DNA of 64,000 nucleotides, from assembly GCA_000226015.1 (NCBI GenBank), contig JH152669.1:285109-349108 (forward strand). The letters run 5' to 3'. The notes below the pieces were generated by a model. The model did not search any database. It was not told the origin of the DNA and saw nothing but the letters and a program-made list of their open reading frames with translations. Shown one piece after another: positions 23,481 to 34,405 of the stretch. This stretch comes from Mnemiopsis leidyi. Its lineage: Eukaryota > Ctenophora > Tentaculata > Lobata > Bolinopsidae. The position numbers were made by a program, and so were the translations under genes. Position 1 is the first letter of the stretch. Each line of letters starts with the position of its first letter.

Positions 23481-24527
23481 ATGTATACCATCAATGTTGC
23501 TGAAAAGACATGGCTGACTAATTGCACTGATAATGATGATGCTTACAAGAACGATTATAGGTGCAAAGCCATCTATTACGCCAGAACCACGTCTGCTGTT
23601 CTTTCTGTTCTGGGATGCTGTCTTGTCCTTTTCATCATCATTGTGTATAAGAAATATCGCCACTTTACTCAAAGGCTGGTTATGTATTTACTGCTCCCTA
23701 CTTTTGTTATTTCTGGGGTTTCAGTTTACCCAAACATAAGCAACACTAGTGTGTCATGTGAAGTTGCTGGGTTTTTTATGAACTGGGGCATCCTTTCTCA
23801 AAGGCTTATTATTCTTTGCATTGTAGTTCACTTGCTAGTGTTCACTTTCCGCCAAAGAAGACCTGCATCCTTAGAATTGATGTTTCACATTGTAATATGG
23901 GGATTTTCTTTGTGTTTTAGTATCATTCCCATCTTTGGTCATCATTACGGCTCTGCCGGTGTTTGGTGCTGGATTAAAGGAACGAATTTAAAGGAGGAGG
24001 GACTTCGATTCGGCTGCTTTTATATTTGGGTTTGGTGCTGTATCCTAGTTGAAATTGTCTGCTTTGGTCTTGTTGTGGCCCGTGTGCAAGAGCAGCTCAA
24101 GATGCTTCAGGGAAACCCTGATGCACTACAGCTTAAAGAACAATACAAAAAGTACATCTACCCACTGTTGTTATACCCCTTAGTTAATTTTATTCTGGCT
24201 ATACCTGTCACTGCAAACCGCATTCAAAACTGGATTGACAAAGAAAATCCAGTATTTGAACTCTTCTTGCTTCATTCAATTGTCTATCCTATTTGGGGTT
24301 TCTGCAATGCCATGATGTACTTTATGAGCAAAGAGACCATCCTTCAGCTTCATCCTTGTAACGTTTGGGAGCAGCTGATTTCTTGTCAAGGGAGTTCATC
24401 CCAATCACCACAAGTATCAAACGTCCAACAACGACCAAACATTGATTTCAACTATGCTGGAAATATTCTTGCCAATCCATCCACTTTAAACTCTGCCACA
24501 GTAGAGTCAGGAAGCGATATGGAGTGA
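23481..24527 (+). CDS. cAMP receptor-like (family E) GPCR, 348-aa subfamily, intact
   Basis: Single coding exon. I chose the ATG at 23481 because an AG acceptor lies 19 bases upstream (23460-23461). The product has a short N terminus with two Cys, seven hydrophobic helices, and a Cys before helix 3. The signature GSAGVWCWIKG lies in the second extracellular loop, and YPLVNFILAIPVTANRIQNW sits at helix 6. These features match the Dictyostelium cAR/crlA-like family, which also occurs in non-bilaterian animals. It ends in SGSDME. It is the most divergent of the clustered paralogues, with its own third loop (QEQLKMLQGNPDALQLKEQY) and tail. Coupling to G proteins and a ligand are inferred from the family; cAMP binding is not shown. 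Confidence 0.88.
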   Translation: MYTINVAEKTWLTNCTDNDDAYKNDYRCKAIYYARTTSAVLSVLGCCLVLFIIIVYKKYRHFTQRLVMYLLLPTFVISGVSVYPNISNTSVSCEVAGFFMNWGILSQRLIILCIVVHLLVFTFRQRRPASLELMFHIVIWGFSLCFSIIPIFGHHYGSAGVWCWIKGTNLKEEGLRFGCFYIWVWCCILVEIVCFGLVVARVQEQLKMLQGNPDALQLKEQYKKYIYPLLLYPLVNFILAIPVTANRIQNWIDKENPVFELFLLHSIVYPIWGFCNAMMYFMSKETILQLHPCNVWEQLISCQGSSSQSPQVSNVQQRPNIDFNYAGNILANPSTLNSATVESGSDME

Positions 24528-25539
24528 CTCCACAGTACTCAAGATTTACAACAAAATAAAATAAAATATTAATCATTGATGGTACAATAAACATTTATAA
24601 AAATTTCGATTTGGTTCATTCTTTAATACTATAAACAATAAAATCAATTTTCTTAGTTTAAAAATGCTGCTTTGAACAAGTACAAGAAAGCTTGAAATCA
24701 TAGAATCCCTCTGAACAAGCGGCTGCTGTTGTGTGAAGCCCTGGTAGTTTCTGCCCTTAAGGACAATTCTAGTATCCCCACTTCATTTTCAATGAAACCT
24801 TGTACAAACACTGCATTGCCATGACGAGCCATTGTCAGTGCAAGTGACTCATAGTCGCCAGTCGGTGGAGAATGTCAGATCATGTACTGCCTGGGCCTAC
24901 AGATTGCACAGCTTATTCGTTGCTTGTCTTTGCTGTTAACACCCTACCGTTGCAAGGGCAAATGGACTACAGCAGTCAAACCTTTTGTCACTGATATTAC
25001 AAGACCTCAGTGTTCAAGAGTTTTTGTTTAATGATTTGAATGATTTAAATATCTTACGTTAATTGCTCAGGATAGAGCTCATCAGAGAAGTTTGCTAAAT
25101 GTGTGACTTAAGTTTTGAGAAAGATTAGGGGACAAATATGTTTTTGAACTGTCTGTTTCTAAGAGATTTAATTCATACTAAAATCTTTTTGAACATTTTC
25201 TATAGTCTTCTAACTGGATTTGTCTTGTTTTTTAATCTCTTTTAATCTTTTAATCTTCTTATATGAAAGTCAGAATTATTGAGAGGGGTCAGTTTTTTTT
25301 AAATCATATTGTGACAGCAATTGATCAATAAGAAATCAGATATGACCAATTAATTTCAGGAAGTTTTGATAGAAAAGATTTCCGACTCCACCCCAAGAAT
25401 TTATATACCCACTCATTGTTTGATAATTTGTCATAATAACAAATAAGACACTGTTCAGAACAGTGTCTGATGGTTTAAGTGCATTTTTGTTATAAACTTT
25501 TAATCAGCACTAAATTTTTAATCAGTAATTTGTAATTAG
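24528..25539. other. Intergenic stretch, with one unexplained antisense frame
   Basis: The minus strand from about 24868 to 24698 reads PPTGDYESLALTMARHGNAV and continues to a stop with protein-like composition, but I cannot name a family. Near 25300-25415 there is a half-copy of the inverted-repeat element seen at 42895-43044 (TTTCCGACTCCaCCCCAAGA). Confidence 0.35.
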
Positions 25540-25546
25540 TAATTTT

Positions 25547-26331
25547 GGCAGACTACAAGAAGCCCGAGTGGTCTGCGGACCACTACTGATCCGGAGACCA
25601 GTAGTAGATCAATAGTTTCAGCAAGCACTTCCATAACAATCTGAGTCAATCATAAGGTAGGATTGCAAGATGACAGTAGGCATCATCTACGAAATAAATT
25701 GTAGAGCTGAAAAAGTATATAAGACGGGTTGTGGTACACAGCCATTGTCGTTTTCGATATGAGCCACTCACTGCACAACGAGATCCTTGACCTTCTACCC
25801 AAGGAATTTCTCATCTTCCTACCTCAACAACTGACGACACTCCTCAGCCGCCACTCAACCTCAGCGAGATACCGCCTCCTCAACCACTAACAGAGGGCTC
25901 TGCTGGACCTATCAGACAGGGAAGGACAAACTGGAAACAGTCCACTGAGTCGGCAATCACGAAAATTATCGTGCTGTCCTGGAGATGGTGAAAGGTGGAA
26001 CTAGTGCTCAGCAGGCTATCCAGCTCATCGAGATGGCCAGTTCGACATTCTACAAGTGGCGGTTTGTTTCTGAATGGAAGATTGTGGACCCATCTCTCCA
26101 TTCCTATCTTGTCGAACAGTTCAAGGGATCAAAGCTCTGCGATGGACTCGGACTTACTAAGGAAAGCTTCGGAGAAGCTCTGATCTTTTACCTTTGTCTT
26201 TGTGAATTATTTTGTATTATGTATTACATATCATACTCTTTGTTATTATCAGTCCTTGTACCACTCAATAACGGGACAAATGGTCCGCGTACCATTGGTC
26301 CGCGGCCAGTTGGGCTTCTTGTAGACTGCCG
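25547..26331 (+). mobile_element. DNA transposon derivative with internal open frame
   Basis: The inverted ends GGCAGACTACAAGAAGCCC and (reverse) GGCAGTCTACAAGAAGCCC are flanked by TAATTTT on both sides (25540-25546 and 26332-26338), consistent with a 7-8 bp target duplication. Inside is a TATA-like stretch (TATATAAGACGG near 25718) and then coding-like sequence. The open frame at 25985-26180 (EMVKGGTSAQQAIQLIEMAS..FYKWRFVSEW) resembles a helix-turn-helix. No transposase core is present. It sits between two receptor genes. Confidence 0.65.
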
Positions 26332-26774
26332 TAATTTTTTATTGTAATTTTTTATCAGTAAATCCCTTATTTCTTTATCCCTAACAGGCTTAGATATGGG
26401 CTTTATTTACATGGTTTTCTAAGAAAACTTTCTTGTTTGGTTTTTCAATCAAACATTCAATATCCCGATTCAAACTTTGTCAGGTGTTAAAAAATTAGTG
26501 TTTTAAATTTGATTGTGTATTCCCATTACCCACACCGAAAACAGATTATCCTCTGTCCTGTACGTTCCTGTTTCTACCAAATACCCAAAAACATAAATTG
26601 ACTCATAAATCTATATCTTAACCATTTTCAATTAAAAATAAAACATCATTACTAAGTTTTAACAGTGTTCTAGATTAACTTTTTTTGGATGAATTCGATT
26701 GATATCATTCAATCGCCATTGCACTTTCTAAAAGACATATCTCATGTCATCTTATGTAGGTCACTGAGGATAAA

Positions 26775-27821
26775 ATGGCTGAACTTGGACGATCTACTTG
26801 GTTGTCAAATTGTTCCAATACAAGTAACCCTGCATCCAGCACAGATTACAAATGTCGAGCTATCTTTTATGGAAGGACTGTAGCTGCTTCTCTTTCCTTA
26901 GTAGGCTGTAGTCTGGTCCTCTTTATGATACTGGTTTATAGGAAGTACCGACATTTTGCTCACCGAATGATATTGTATCTTATTGTGCCATCCATCATAA
27001 TTTCTGCTGTATATGTGTTTCCCCATCAGTTGAAAGATGACAGTATTTACTGTCAAATTTCAGGGTTTCTCATCAATACATGCACCTTTACTCAAAGAAT
27101 CGAGATTCTTTTTATTGTCATTCACCTTTTAGTGTTTACTGTCAAGGAAAGAAGACCAAAATACATTGAGCATGTATTTGTTGGGATCTTCTGTTGTGTG
27201 CCTCCTCTTGTAAGCGCTGTACCGTTCCTGGGTAGAAAGAGCCACTATGGCTATGCAGGAGACTGGTGCTGGATAAAGGGAGAAAACAGATACGAAAACT
27301 TTCTGAGATTGTTTTGCTTGTATTTCTGGATGCTTCTGTTCATTGTTGTGGAATTTGTTTGCTTTAGTATCGTGATATTTAAAGTCAGAAAGCACATACG
27401 ATACATTCAAGCCATTAGCATAAACGGCCCAGAAGATAAAGAATCAGTCAGAAAATACAAAAAACAAATTTATCCTCTCCTTTGCTATCCTCTTGTCAAC
27501 ATGATACTGGCTGTTCTAACCACTGCTAATCGTCTACAAAATTGGCTGTACCCTGATGACCCTGTCTTTGTTTTGTACTTATTGCATTGCATAATTTATC
27601 CACTTTGGGGATTTTGTAATGCGATGATGTACTTCATATCCCGTGATACTTTGAGGGAGTTTAAACCAAGCAGTGTTTGGGAACAGCTAACTTCTAGGAG
27701 GATTACCCAAACTTCTCAGCAGCATCTTGTTGGAGCTCCAGCTGAGCAGGGAATCGGACCAAGTGCTATAAACCCTGTCTCTGTTACTGAAGATGATCTC
27801 GAATCTAGTGATATGGAGTAA
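26775..27821 (+). CDS. cAMP receptor-like (family E) GPCR, 348-aa subfamily, intact
   Basis: Single coding exon of 348 aa. An AG acceptor lies 15 bases before the ATG (TTATGTAG). N-terminal glycosylation sites (NCSNTSNPA) and a Cys pair (C13, C27) come first, followed by seven helices starting near residue 36. C93 and C165 (in GDWCWIKG) can form the usual helix 3 to loop 2 disulfide. The third intracellular loop is basic (KYKKQ). Helix 6 has YPLLCYPLVNMILAVL and helix 7 has WGFCNAMMYF. The tail ends in ESSDME. This is the nearest intact relative of the frameshifted gene at 28494 and of the relic at 30427. Confidence 0.9.
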   Translation: MAELGRSTWLSNCSNTSNPASSTDYKCRAIFYGRTVAASLSLVGCSLVLFMILVYRKYRHFAHRMILYLIVPSIIISAVYVFPHQLKDDSIYCQISGFLINTCTFTQRIEILFIVIHLLVFTVKERRPKYIEHVFVGIFCCVPPLVSAVPFLGRKSHYGYAGDWCWIKGENRYENFLRLFCLYFWMLLFIVVEFVCFSIVIFKVRKHIRYIQAISINGPEDKESVRKYKKQIYPLLCYPLVNMILAVLTTANRLQNWLYPDDPVFVLYLLHCIIYPLWGFCNAMMYFISRDTLREFKPSSVWEQLTSRRITQTSQQHLVGAPAEQGIGPSAINPVSVTEDDLESSDME

Positions 27822-28493
27822 TTTGCGAAATTTTTTAAATGAATATGCTATGATTGATAATGGTCTCTTTATCATCTTTCAAGTAGGAAATTGTGACACC
27901 ATTTTCTTTTACTCGAGAGTCTTTCACTTGAAATAAAATCAAGTAGAATAAAGATTCTTACATAATGTTTGTTGATAAAAGTAATTATACATTTCGAATC
28001 ATTGATATTATTTTATTTTACATTAATTGGACTTTCTTAATTTTGCATAGTTGTTTATGTCATTAATTTTTTAAACATTTCTATGAATGTTTTTAGTTAC
28101 TATTTCATCTAATATAATTCATATTATCATGAATCACGACTGTATTGATTGAATCTGCTTCTCTAATTTTTTCTGGACTTTTCACCTATTTAAATCAATT
28201 ATTAAAGCAAGTTTGTTTGATTGCTAATTCATCTGTCGGAATAGTATTTTAATATCACGGTTTCCATCATATCACTTCTTGAATTATTCTTAATAAAGTT
28301 AGCTTTAGCACAATACACCTTCGAATTGAAAAATCCTTGAATAGACTTTATTTCTGAAGTTCTGCAAACTATTAGCTGCCATGAAAGCTTATCATTATGT
28401 CATAAATTTATCTTTGAACAGTACCTATACAATCTTTCTAGGTGTGTAAACATAAAACTGATCAACCATTGATTCCACGTGATCAAATTTTTG
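27822..28493. other. Intergenic stretch between receptor copies
   Basis: AT-rich 3' flank and 5' flank. No gene or strong repeat was recognised. Confidence 0.5.
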
Positions 28494-29569
28494 ATGGCAT
28501 TGCATGGACAAAATTCGACTTGGTTGTCGAATTGCCATACAACAAGTATCCCGGCATACTCTTGTCGAGGTAATAATACTCGATGTTGCGCTATTTTCTA
28601 TGGAAGGACTGTAGCTGCCTCTCTCTCTCGATAGTAGGCTGTTGTCTGGTGCTCTTTATGATACTGGTCTATAGGAAGTACCGTAATTTTGCCCACAGAA
28701 TGATATTGTATTTGCTTGTGCCTTCCATCATCATTTCCATTGTGTTTGTGAATCCCTATCGATTAAATGATGACAGTATCTACTGTCAGATTTCAGGGTT
28801 TCTCATCAACACATGCACCTTTACTCAGAGAATTCAGATTCTCTGTATTGTCATTCACCTTTTAGTGTTCACTCTTACAGAAAGAAGGCCAAAATACATT
28901 GAGCATGTATTTGTTGGGATCTTCTGTTGTGTGCCTCCTCTTGTAAGCGCTGTACCATTTATAGGTAAACCTAGTCATTATGGCTATGCTGGAATCTGGT
29001 GCTGGATCAAAGGAAAAACAAAATACGAAACCACTTTAAGATTTCTTTGCATGTATTCCTGGATGCTCCTTTTTGTTATTGTGGAGTTTATTTGCTTTAG
29101 TGTCGTTATTTTTAAAGTGAGGAAGCATATTCAGTTTATTCAAGCTGCTGGTATGAACGGCCAAGAAGATAAAGCATCCATTAGAAGATACAAAAAACAA
29201 ATATATCCTTTGCTCTGCTACCCTCTTGTTAACATGCTGTTGGCTGTTCTTTCGACTAGCAATCGGGTACAAAATTGGCTGTACCCCGATGACCCTGTCT
29301 TTGTCCTCTGTTTAATGCACACTATAGTTGGTCCAATTTGGGGATTTTGCAATGCAATGATGTACTTCATATCCCATGAAACTTTGAGAGAGTTTAAACC
29401 AAGCAGTGTTTGGGAACAACTTACCTCTAAGAAAAATACTTGTACATCACTGAAACCTCTTTTTGGATCACCAACTGAACAGGGAATCGAACCAAATTCT
29501 CACTTCTCTGCTGCGACCAAGCCTGTCTCTTTTACTGTGGATTATCTGGAATCAAGTGATATGGAGTAA
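28494..29569 (+). pseudogene. cAMP receptor-like GPCR with a 2-nt frameshift in helix 1
   Basis: Reading from ATG 28494 gives the expected N terminus (NSTWLSNC..., then YGRTVAASLS), but a stop follows. The run CTCTCTCTCTCG near 28618-28630 has one CT unit more than the sister gene pattern. From there on the other frame continues open to the normal end (..VDYLESSDME) at 29569. An ATG at 28583 in the second frame could start a 328-aa product with an altered beginning but all seven helices. This is either a young pseudogene, a polymorphic microsatellite allele or a sequencing error. The rest of the protein is intact and under no visible decay. Confidence 0.75.
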
Positions 29570-30426
29570 CTTCTGAAGTTATTGAAATGATTTTAAATGT
29601 GATTTAGCTGCTTTTATAACAAATCGTCTCTTGTTAAGCTGTGACTTATATTCTTTCACCATTTAGATATGACGTCCATACCTCTTACTAGATTTGTTAC
29701 TGTTGTGATTGTTATTCTTTTTTTGTCAATTTATAATTTGTACCATACACATAAGGTCACAAGTCAATTTCAGAGTTGACCAAGTAAGAAAATCAATTTC
29801 TAATTGTTGTTACGTTATGTATAGTACATTGGACATTCGTTATTTTGCATTTTTGTTTGATGTAATTTAGTTCTTGATTCATAATTATTGAAACTTTGTT
29901 ATTATTCATTTTGATTTTAATGTCGTTCACGTTGTTGTTTTTCATTTCAATGATAAATGTATTTTTGTATAATAAATCAGTTTCATTTTTATATTTCCAA
30001 ATCAACTTCCTACCTACTATACTACTATACTACTTAGTTAGATCAAATTCCAATAATTCATCCACTTAAGCTAAGTCTCTCAAGGCATGTTTTTATGAGT
30101 GCCTCCTATCGTGTCAATTTCGTGACTTAATCGATCTCAATTCCCATTTTATCACAAAATTGTATGCAACTAATTAGCAGATTTGATAATTTGATACATT
30201 GCAGTCTATATGTTTAATAAGCATTTAGATCTCTCTCGATTGGAAAGAACTTCCTTGAATGCAAATCAATTTTTGTCAAATGGCAGTTTTATTCTTACTT
30301 TCTGTTCTAGAACTAATTCTCGTTAAATCTTTGATTATAATCTTCTAAACTATTCTAGGATCAATCCTTATCGATGTTTTAATAATGCACCATTGATTCC
30401 TTGTTATCAAAATTTTGTTCAAAACA
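29570..30426. other. 3' flank, duplicated in reverse at 1.02-1.65 kb
   Basis: No gene. Much of 29570-30130 reappears as the reverse complement at about 1020-1650, showing that the inverted duplication includes intergenic DNA. Confidence 0.7.
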
Positions 30427-30800
30427 ATGCCTGAACGTCTCATAACGTGGTTGTCAAACTGCTCTGATAGAAGCAACCCAGCATACACATCAGATCATCG
30501 CTGTCTAGCAATCTAATATGGGCGGACTATTGCTGCTTCTGTTTCTATAGTAGGATGTTGTCTGGTACTGTTTGTAGATACTTAACAAACAATATCAAAA
30601 CTTTGCACATAAAATGATTATGTAAGTTCTTGTACCAACAATAATCATTTCAGCTATTTACTTTTATCAAGACAATATCGATAAAACAGGCCACTACTGT
30701 GAGATCTCGGGATTTTTTGATAACCTTTGTACATTGTCTCAGCGTCTTTTGATACTCGGCATCGTAATTCACCTTTTGGTTTTTACTTTCTTTGATGAAT
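30427..30800 (+). pseudogene. cAMP receptor-like GPCR relic (N-terminal third)
   Basis: An ATG begins MPERLITWLSNCSDRSNP, clearly the 348-aa subfamily. Similarity continues through YGRTIAASVSIVGCCLVLF to helix 3 (FCTLSQRL-like), but with several in-frame stops and small indels. It ends before helix 4 at about 30800. This segment is absent from the inverted copy at the window start, so it was either deleted there or gained here. Confidence 0.85.
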
Positions 30801-31915
30801 TATACCATACCTGGTCGTCTGTCTGTGTAGAAATAATTGGTTTGCCATATTCACCGTATGTTAGCTGCACTGTAAAATAATAAATAATTTAAATGTTAAA
30901 CTGTGTTTTAAATACAGAATTATCGTATTGTTGATAAAGAATAAACCACTTTTTGATTATAAGAAATTTCATTGCTATGAGTATATTTTCTTTCTGGTTT
31001 GATTGGTTTGATATTGAAAATTTATTTTTTCACTCAAACATGCTTTTCTGGTTGTAATTATTGTATTTCTAATTCCAAACAGCATTACTTTGAATTCATT
31101 ACTAGAAATGTTGATGTTGTTGAATATAATATTTGATATGCTATGAACTATTGTTATGTTTTGTAACCTGAAAAGTTTTCATTACAAAAATTGTAGTTAT
31201 TGGCTATTTGAAATTTCAACTTATCCTAACTGTTTCAAATTTTCCAAATTGTTGTCTTTGCAATTCATCGCATAGACGCTGCCCATTTAGCATTTACACC
31301 TTAACATATACATAATTTATTGATGTTTGGGCTCGGTTGAGTGTGGACCACAAACCAGGAGGCTCAAACATTGATCCTATGGAACCCACAAATAAGAAGT
31401 TTTCAGTAAATTACAATGATCACATGATATTTGCACAATATAATACTGACACAACAGCACCAACTCTGACTGGAAATAGACGAAAAAGGTTTGAACTTTG
31501 AAGTTTGAAATCTTGTGCAATGTTGTAAATTTTAGTCATTCCAATGTGTCGAATGTGTTTTGAATGGGAAATATATATAAAATATTGACCGAAATTGGAT
31601 CTTAAAACGAAGATAAATTGGCGGATTAATCTGAATATTGCATGACACCGGTGTTGTGCAATACTTAACTGTACAATATTTTGAATCGGACTGTGATCCC
31701 TTGGGATTCTTTTGAACAAAGTGACAAAAACATCTTCCAGTGTAACAATCTATGTTAAAGTAACTTGGCCAGATGACGGCCCCAGCTAGTACTTTCAATT
31801 TACATGTTCATGCTTGTTAACTAGAGTATATCACTAGGTAGGTGGTACATGAGACATGTGACCCAACATTCTTTAAAGAACACCACAAACCGACTTCCTA
31901 AATCCTATCACCAAT
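30801..31915. other. Intergenic stretch and shared 5' flank; dispersed repeat copy 2 at 31432-31670
   Basis: 31432-31670 is the reverse-oriented copy of the dispersed repeat described at 340-545. The last 200 bases before 31916 match the flanks of the genes at 36587, 40416 and (inverted) 142. Confidence 0.6.
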
Positions 31916-32940
31916 ATGACGTCATGGTTACACTCATGTACCGACGACAACAAGGACAATGACGATTATCGCTGCTATTACATTCAAACGGGACGTCTGA
32001 TCTCTGCATCCTTATCCGTGATGGTTTGTGTTCTTGCTCTGCTGGTTATCGTGGTCTACAAGAAGTTCAGATTCTTTACTCAGCGCCTGGTCATGTATGT
32101 CCTCTGCTCTTGCATGGTTTTCGCACTCTTGAGCCTCAACAACATCGCTGGTGACAGTCTTGAGTGTACTGCTAAAGGATTCTTCCGAAATGCTGCTGGA
32201 CTCTCCCAGAACTTGTGGATAATCTGTATTGATGTTCATTTGCTCATTGTCATGACGAAACCAAGCATGAACCACTACCATCTAGAAAACATTTATCATG
32301 GAGTAGTCTGGGGTCTGACCATTGTTCTCAGTATAATACCGCTGATTGGAAACCATTATGGACATGCTGGCATGGTATTTGGTGTTGGATAAAAGGAGAC
32401 TCCAACTACGAAAATGTCTTGAGAGTCATCTGTTACTACTTGTGGCTGTTGCTGCTGGTGTTTGGAGGAGCAGTCATCTATGTTTACATCGTCTACAAGG
32501 TCATGAAGAAGATCAACTCGTATGATGGGCCTTACAACCCTGATACCGAGCGCAGTAAGCAGCAGTATAAAAAAAGTATCAAACCTCTTCTCCTCTACCC
32601 CATTGTAGATCTTATCTTGGCTAGTTTCCAAACTGCTCATAGGATACAAAACTGGGCCAACCCTGGAAACCCAGTTTATGAGTTGGCCCTTGCTCACTCA
32701 ATAATCGCACCCCTGTGGGGGTTTGTCAATGCAATGCTGTTTCTGCTGAACAAGGAGACCATCAAGCAGCTACACCCAGTTTCTTTCTGGCAGGAATTAA
32801 AACACTGGTCTAAGACAACCTTCACCTTCACTAAATCAGTCGAAACGAAATCAAAGAATATGGATTACACAGTTAAGGACGAAATGCCTCCTGAACAGCA
32901 TTCTGCTTACCAAAATCAGAGTTTCGGAGATATGGACTAA
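31916..32940 (+). pseudogene. cAMP receptor-like GPCR, 339-aa subfamily, frameshifted
   Basis: The first 158 codons match the intact paralogues at 36587 and 40416 through helix 4. At the loop-2 signature, GGHAGIWCWIKG is interrupted: the DNA reads GCTGGCATGGTATTTGGTGT, where the paralogues read GCTGGTATCTGGTGT. A 5-base insertion (CATGG) therefore shifts the frame to a stop at 32390. From 32393 the original frame resumes and runs to the normal end (FGDMD). Everything outside this insertion is well kept, so inactivation is recent, allelic or a sequence error. A truncated four-helix product is not expected to work as a receptor. Confidence 0.8.
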
Positions 32941-33082
32941 GTTAAGGAAATTGTATCAGAGATATATCAGTGGGAAAAAATTGGGATAGTGGTTTTTTGG
33001 CGTCAATATTGGAAAGCGATTGGTTTTTCGACTGTGTTTGATTCAAATATAACTAGATCCTACATCTATAATCCACTTAAGA

Positions 33083-33774
33083 CGTCCTGATTTGCTCCTG
33101 GTTCATGGAATGAACAAAATGAACAAAAATGAACGAAAATTTCAAAGTGCTCTAATCGGTCCAGAATGACGTGAATTCAGTTTGTATCCGTCCTAAGGAG
33201 TGTTCCTGCGAAGTTTTAGCTTTCTAGGGTGCCCTGGAGGGGAGTTAGGGGTCTGATAAATTTCGTTCCAATGTGTCCCAGGGTATCCGAGATTTTAATA
33301 TCAGTTTGAGGACAGTAAATTAGGGGTACTAAAACTGTATCAAACGGCATGAAACCGGTTCTAGGTGATCAGTACGGTTAATGTCCACAAGTTAGAGCCA
33401 CTTTGGACGTCCTGATGTGCTCCTGGTTCATGGAATGAACAAAATGAACAAAAATGAACGAAAATTTCAAATTGCTCAAATGGGTCCAAAATAACGTTTG
33501 ATACAGTTTTAGTACCCCTAATTTACTGTCCCCAAACTGATTTTAAAATCTCGGATACCCTGGGACACATTTGGAACTATATTTATTAGACCCCTAACTC
33601 CCCTCCAAAGCAGCCTAGAAGGCTAAAACTTCGCAGGAACACTCTTAGGACAGATACAAACCGAATTCATGTCATTTTGGACCGATTTGAGCAATTTGAA
33701 ATTTCGTTCAGTTTTGTACATTTTGTACATTCCATGAACCAGGAGCACATCAGGACGGCCAAAGTGGCTCCAAC
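33083..33774. mobile_element. Nested inverted-repeat (foldback) element
   Basis: The left arm 33083-33345 and the right arm of about 33495-33756 are inverted copies (shared blocks include CCCAGGGTATCCGAGATTTT and GTAAATTAGGGGTACTAAAA). A second, complete-looking small element with ends GTTAGAGCCACTTTGGACGT and its reverse complement spans 33391-33774. No coding sequence is seen. Confidence 0.8.
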
Positions 33775-34224
33775 ATGTAGAAATCAACCACACTTACGAC
33801 CTGCATCCAAATTCAAGTCTTGTAGTAATGATTTTCACCCCTTAATTTACAGTCAAAACTGTCCCAATTCTGATACATTTTTTGGATTTATCTACTGTAT
33901 CAAATTCACCAGAAATCCGTGGGCTGCCCTTTATTGTATAAAGGCGTAAATTCACTACATCATGTTCGGCAGAGGATAATTCATATAAGTAGTAAGTACT
34001 TATTATTTTGTATATCATAATGTAATTAATTTGCATGTATATAAAGATTTAATTAATTTGCATGTTCAAGTTACAGTAATCATAATACGTGATATTTTAA
34101 ACCGATTTTTAGCTCAGAATGGATTGGGTTTTAAACTCTATTTTCCCCAACATTTTCTGTTTCCCATACCCTAGTGCGATGTCAAAATTGTATAGAGTTC
34201 GGACATCCAGATTTCATCTTTTAC

Positions 34225-34405
34225 TGTGGCTTTGTTTCACCTGTACCCAGGCTTTTACAGTTACACTGAAGGGGTTCCTGGAAGGTCTAGATCCTGAAAC
34301 GGGGACTTACCTCATTTAACCCTCAATCACGGTTTCCCGGTCATTCAGCTTAGTCGAGGCAAATTTCCACTCCTTTAGGATTGGCGGATCTGGGAATCGA
34401 AACGT
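34225..34405 (-). repeat. tRNA-derived SINE, copy 2 (partial)
   Basis: Shares CACCTGTACCCAGGCTTTTA, CCTCAATCACGGTTTCCCGG and ATCTGGGAATCGAA with the SINE at 5635-5890. The tRNA head is cut off just after a degraded B box. Confidence 0.65.
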
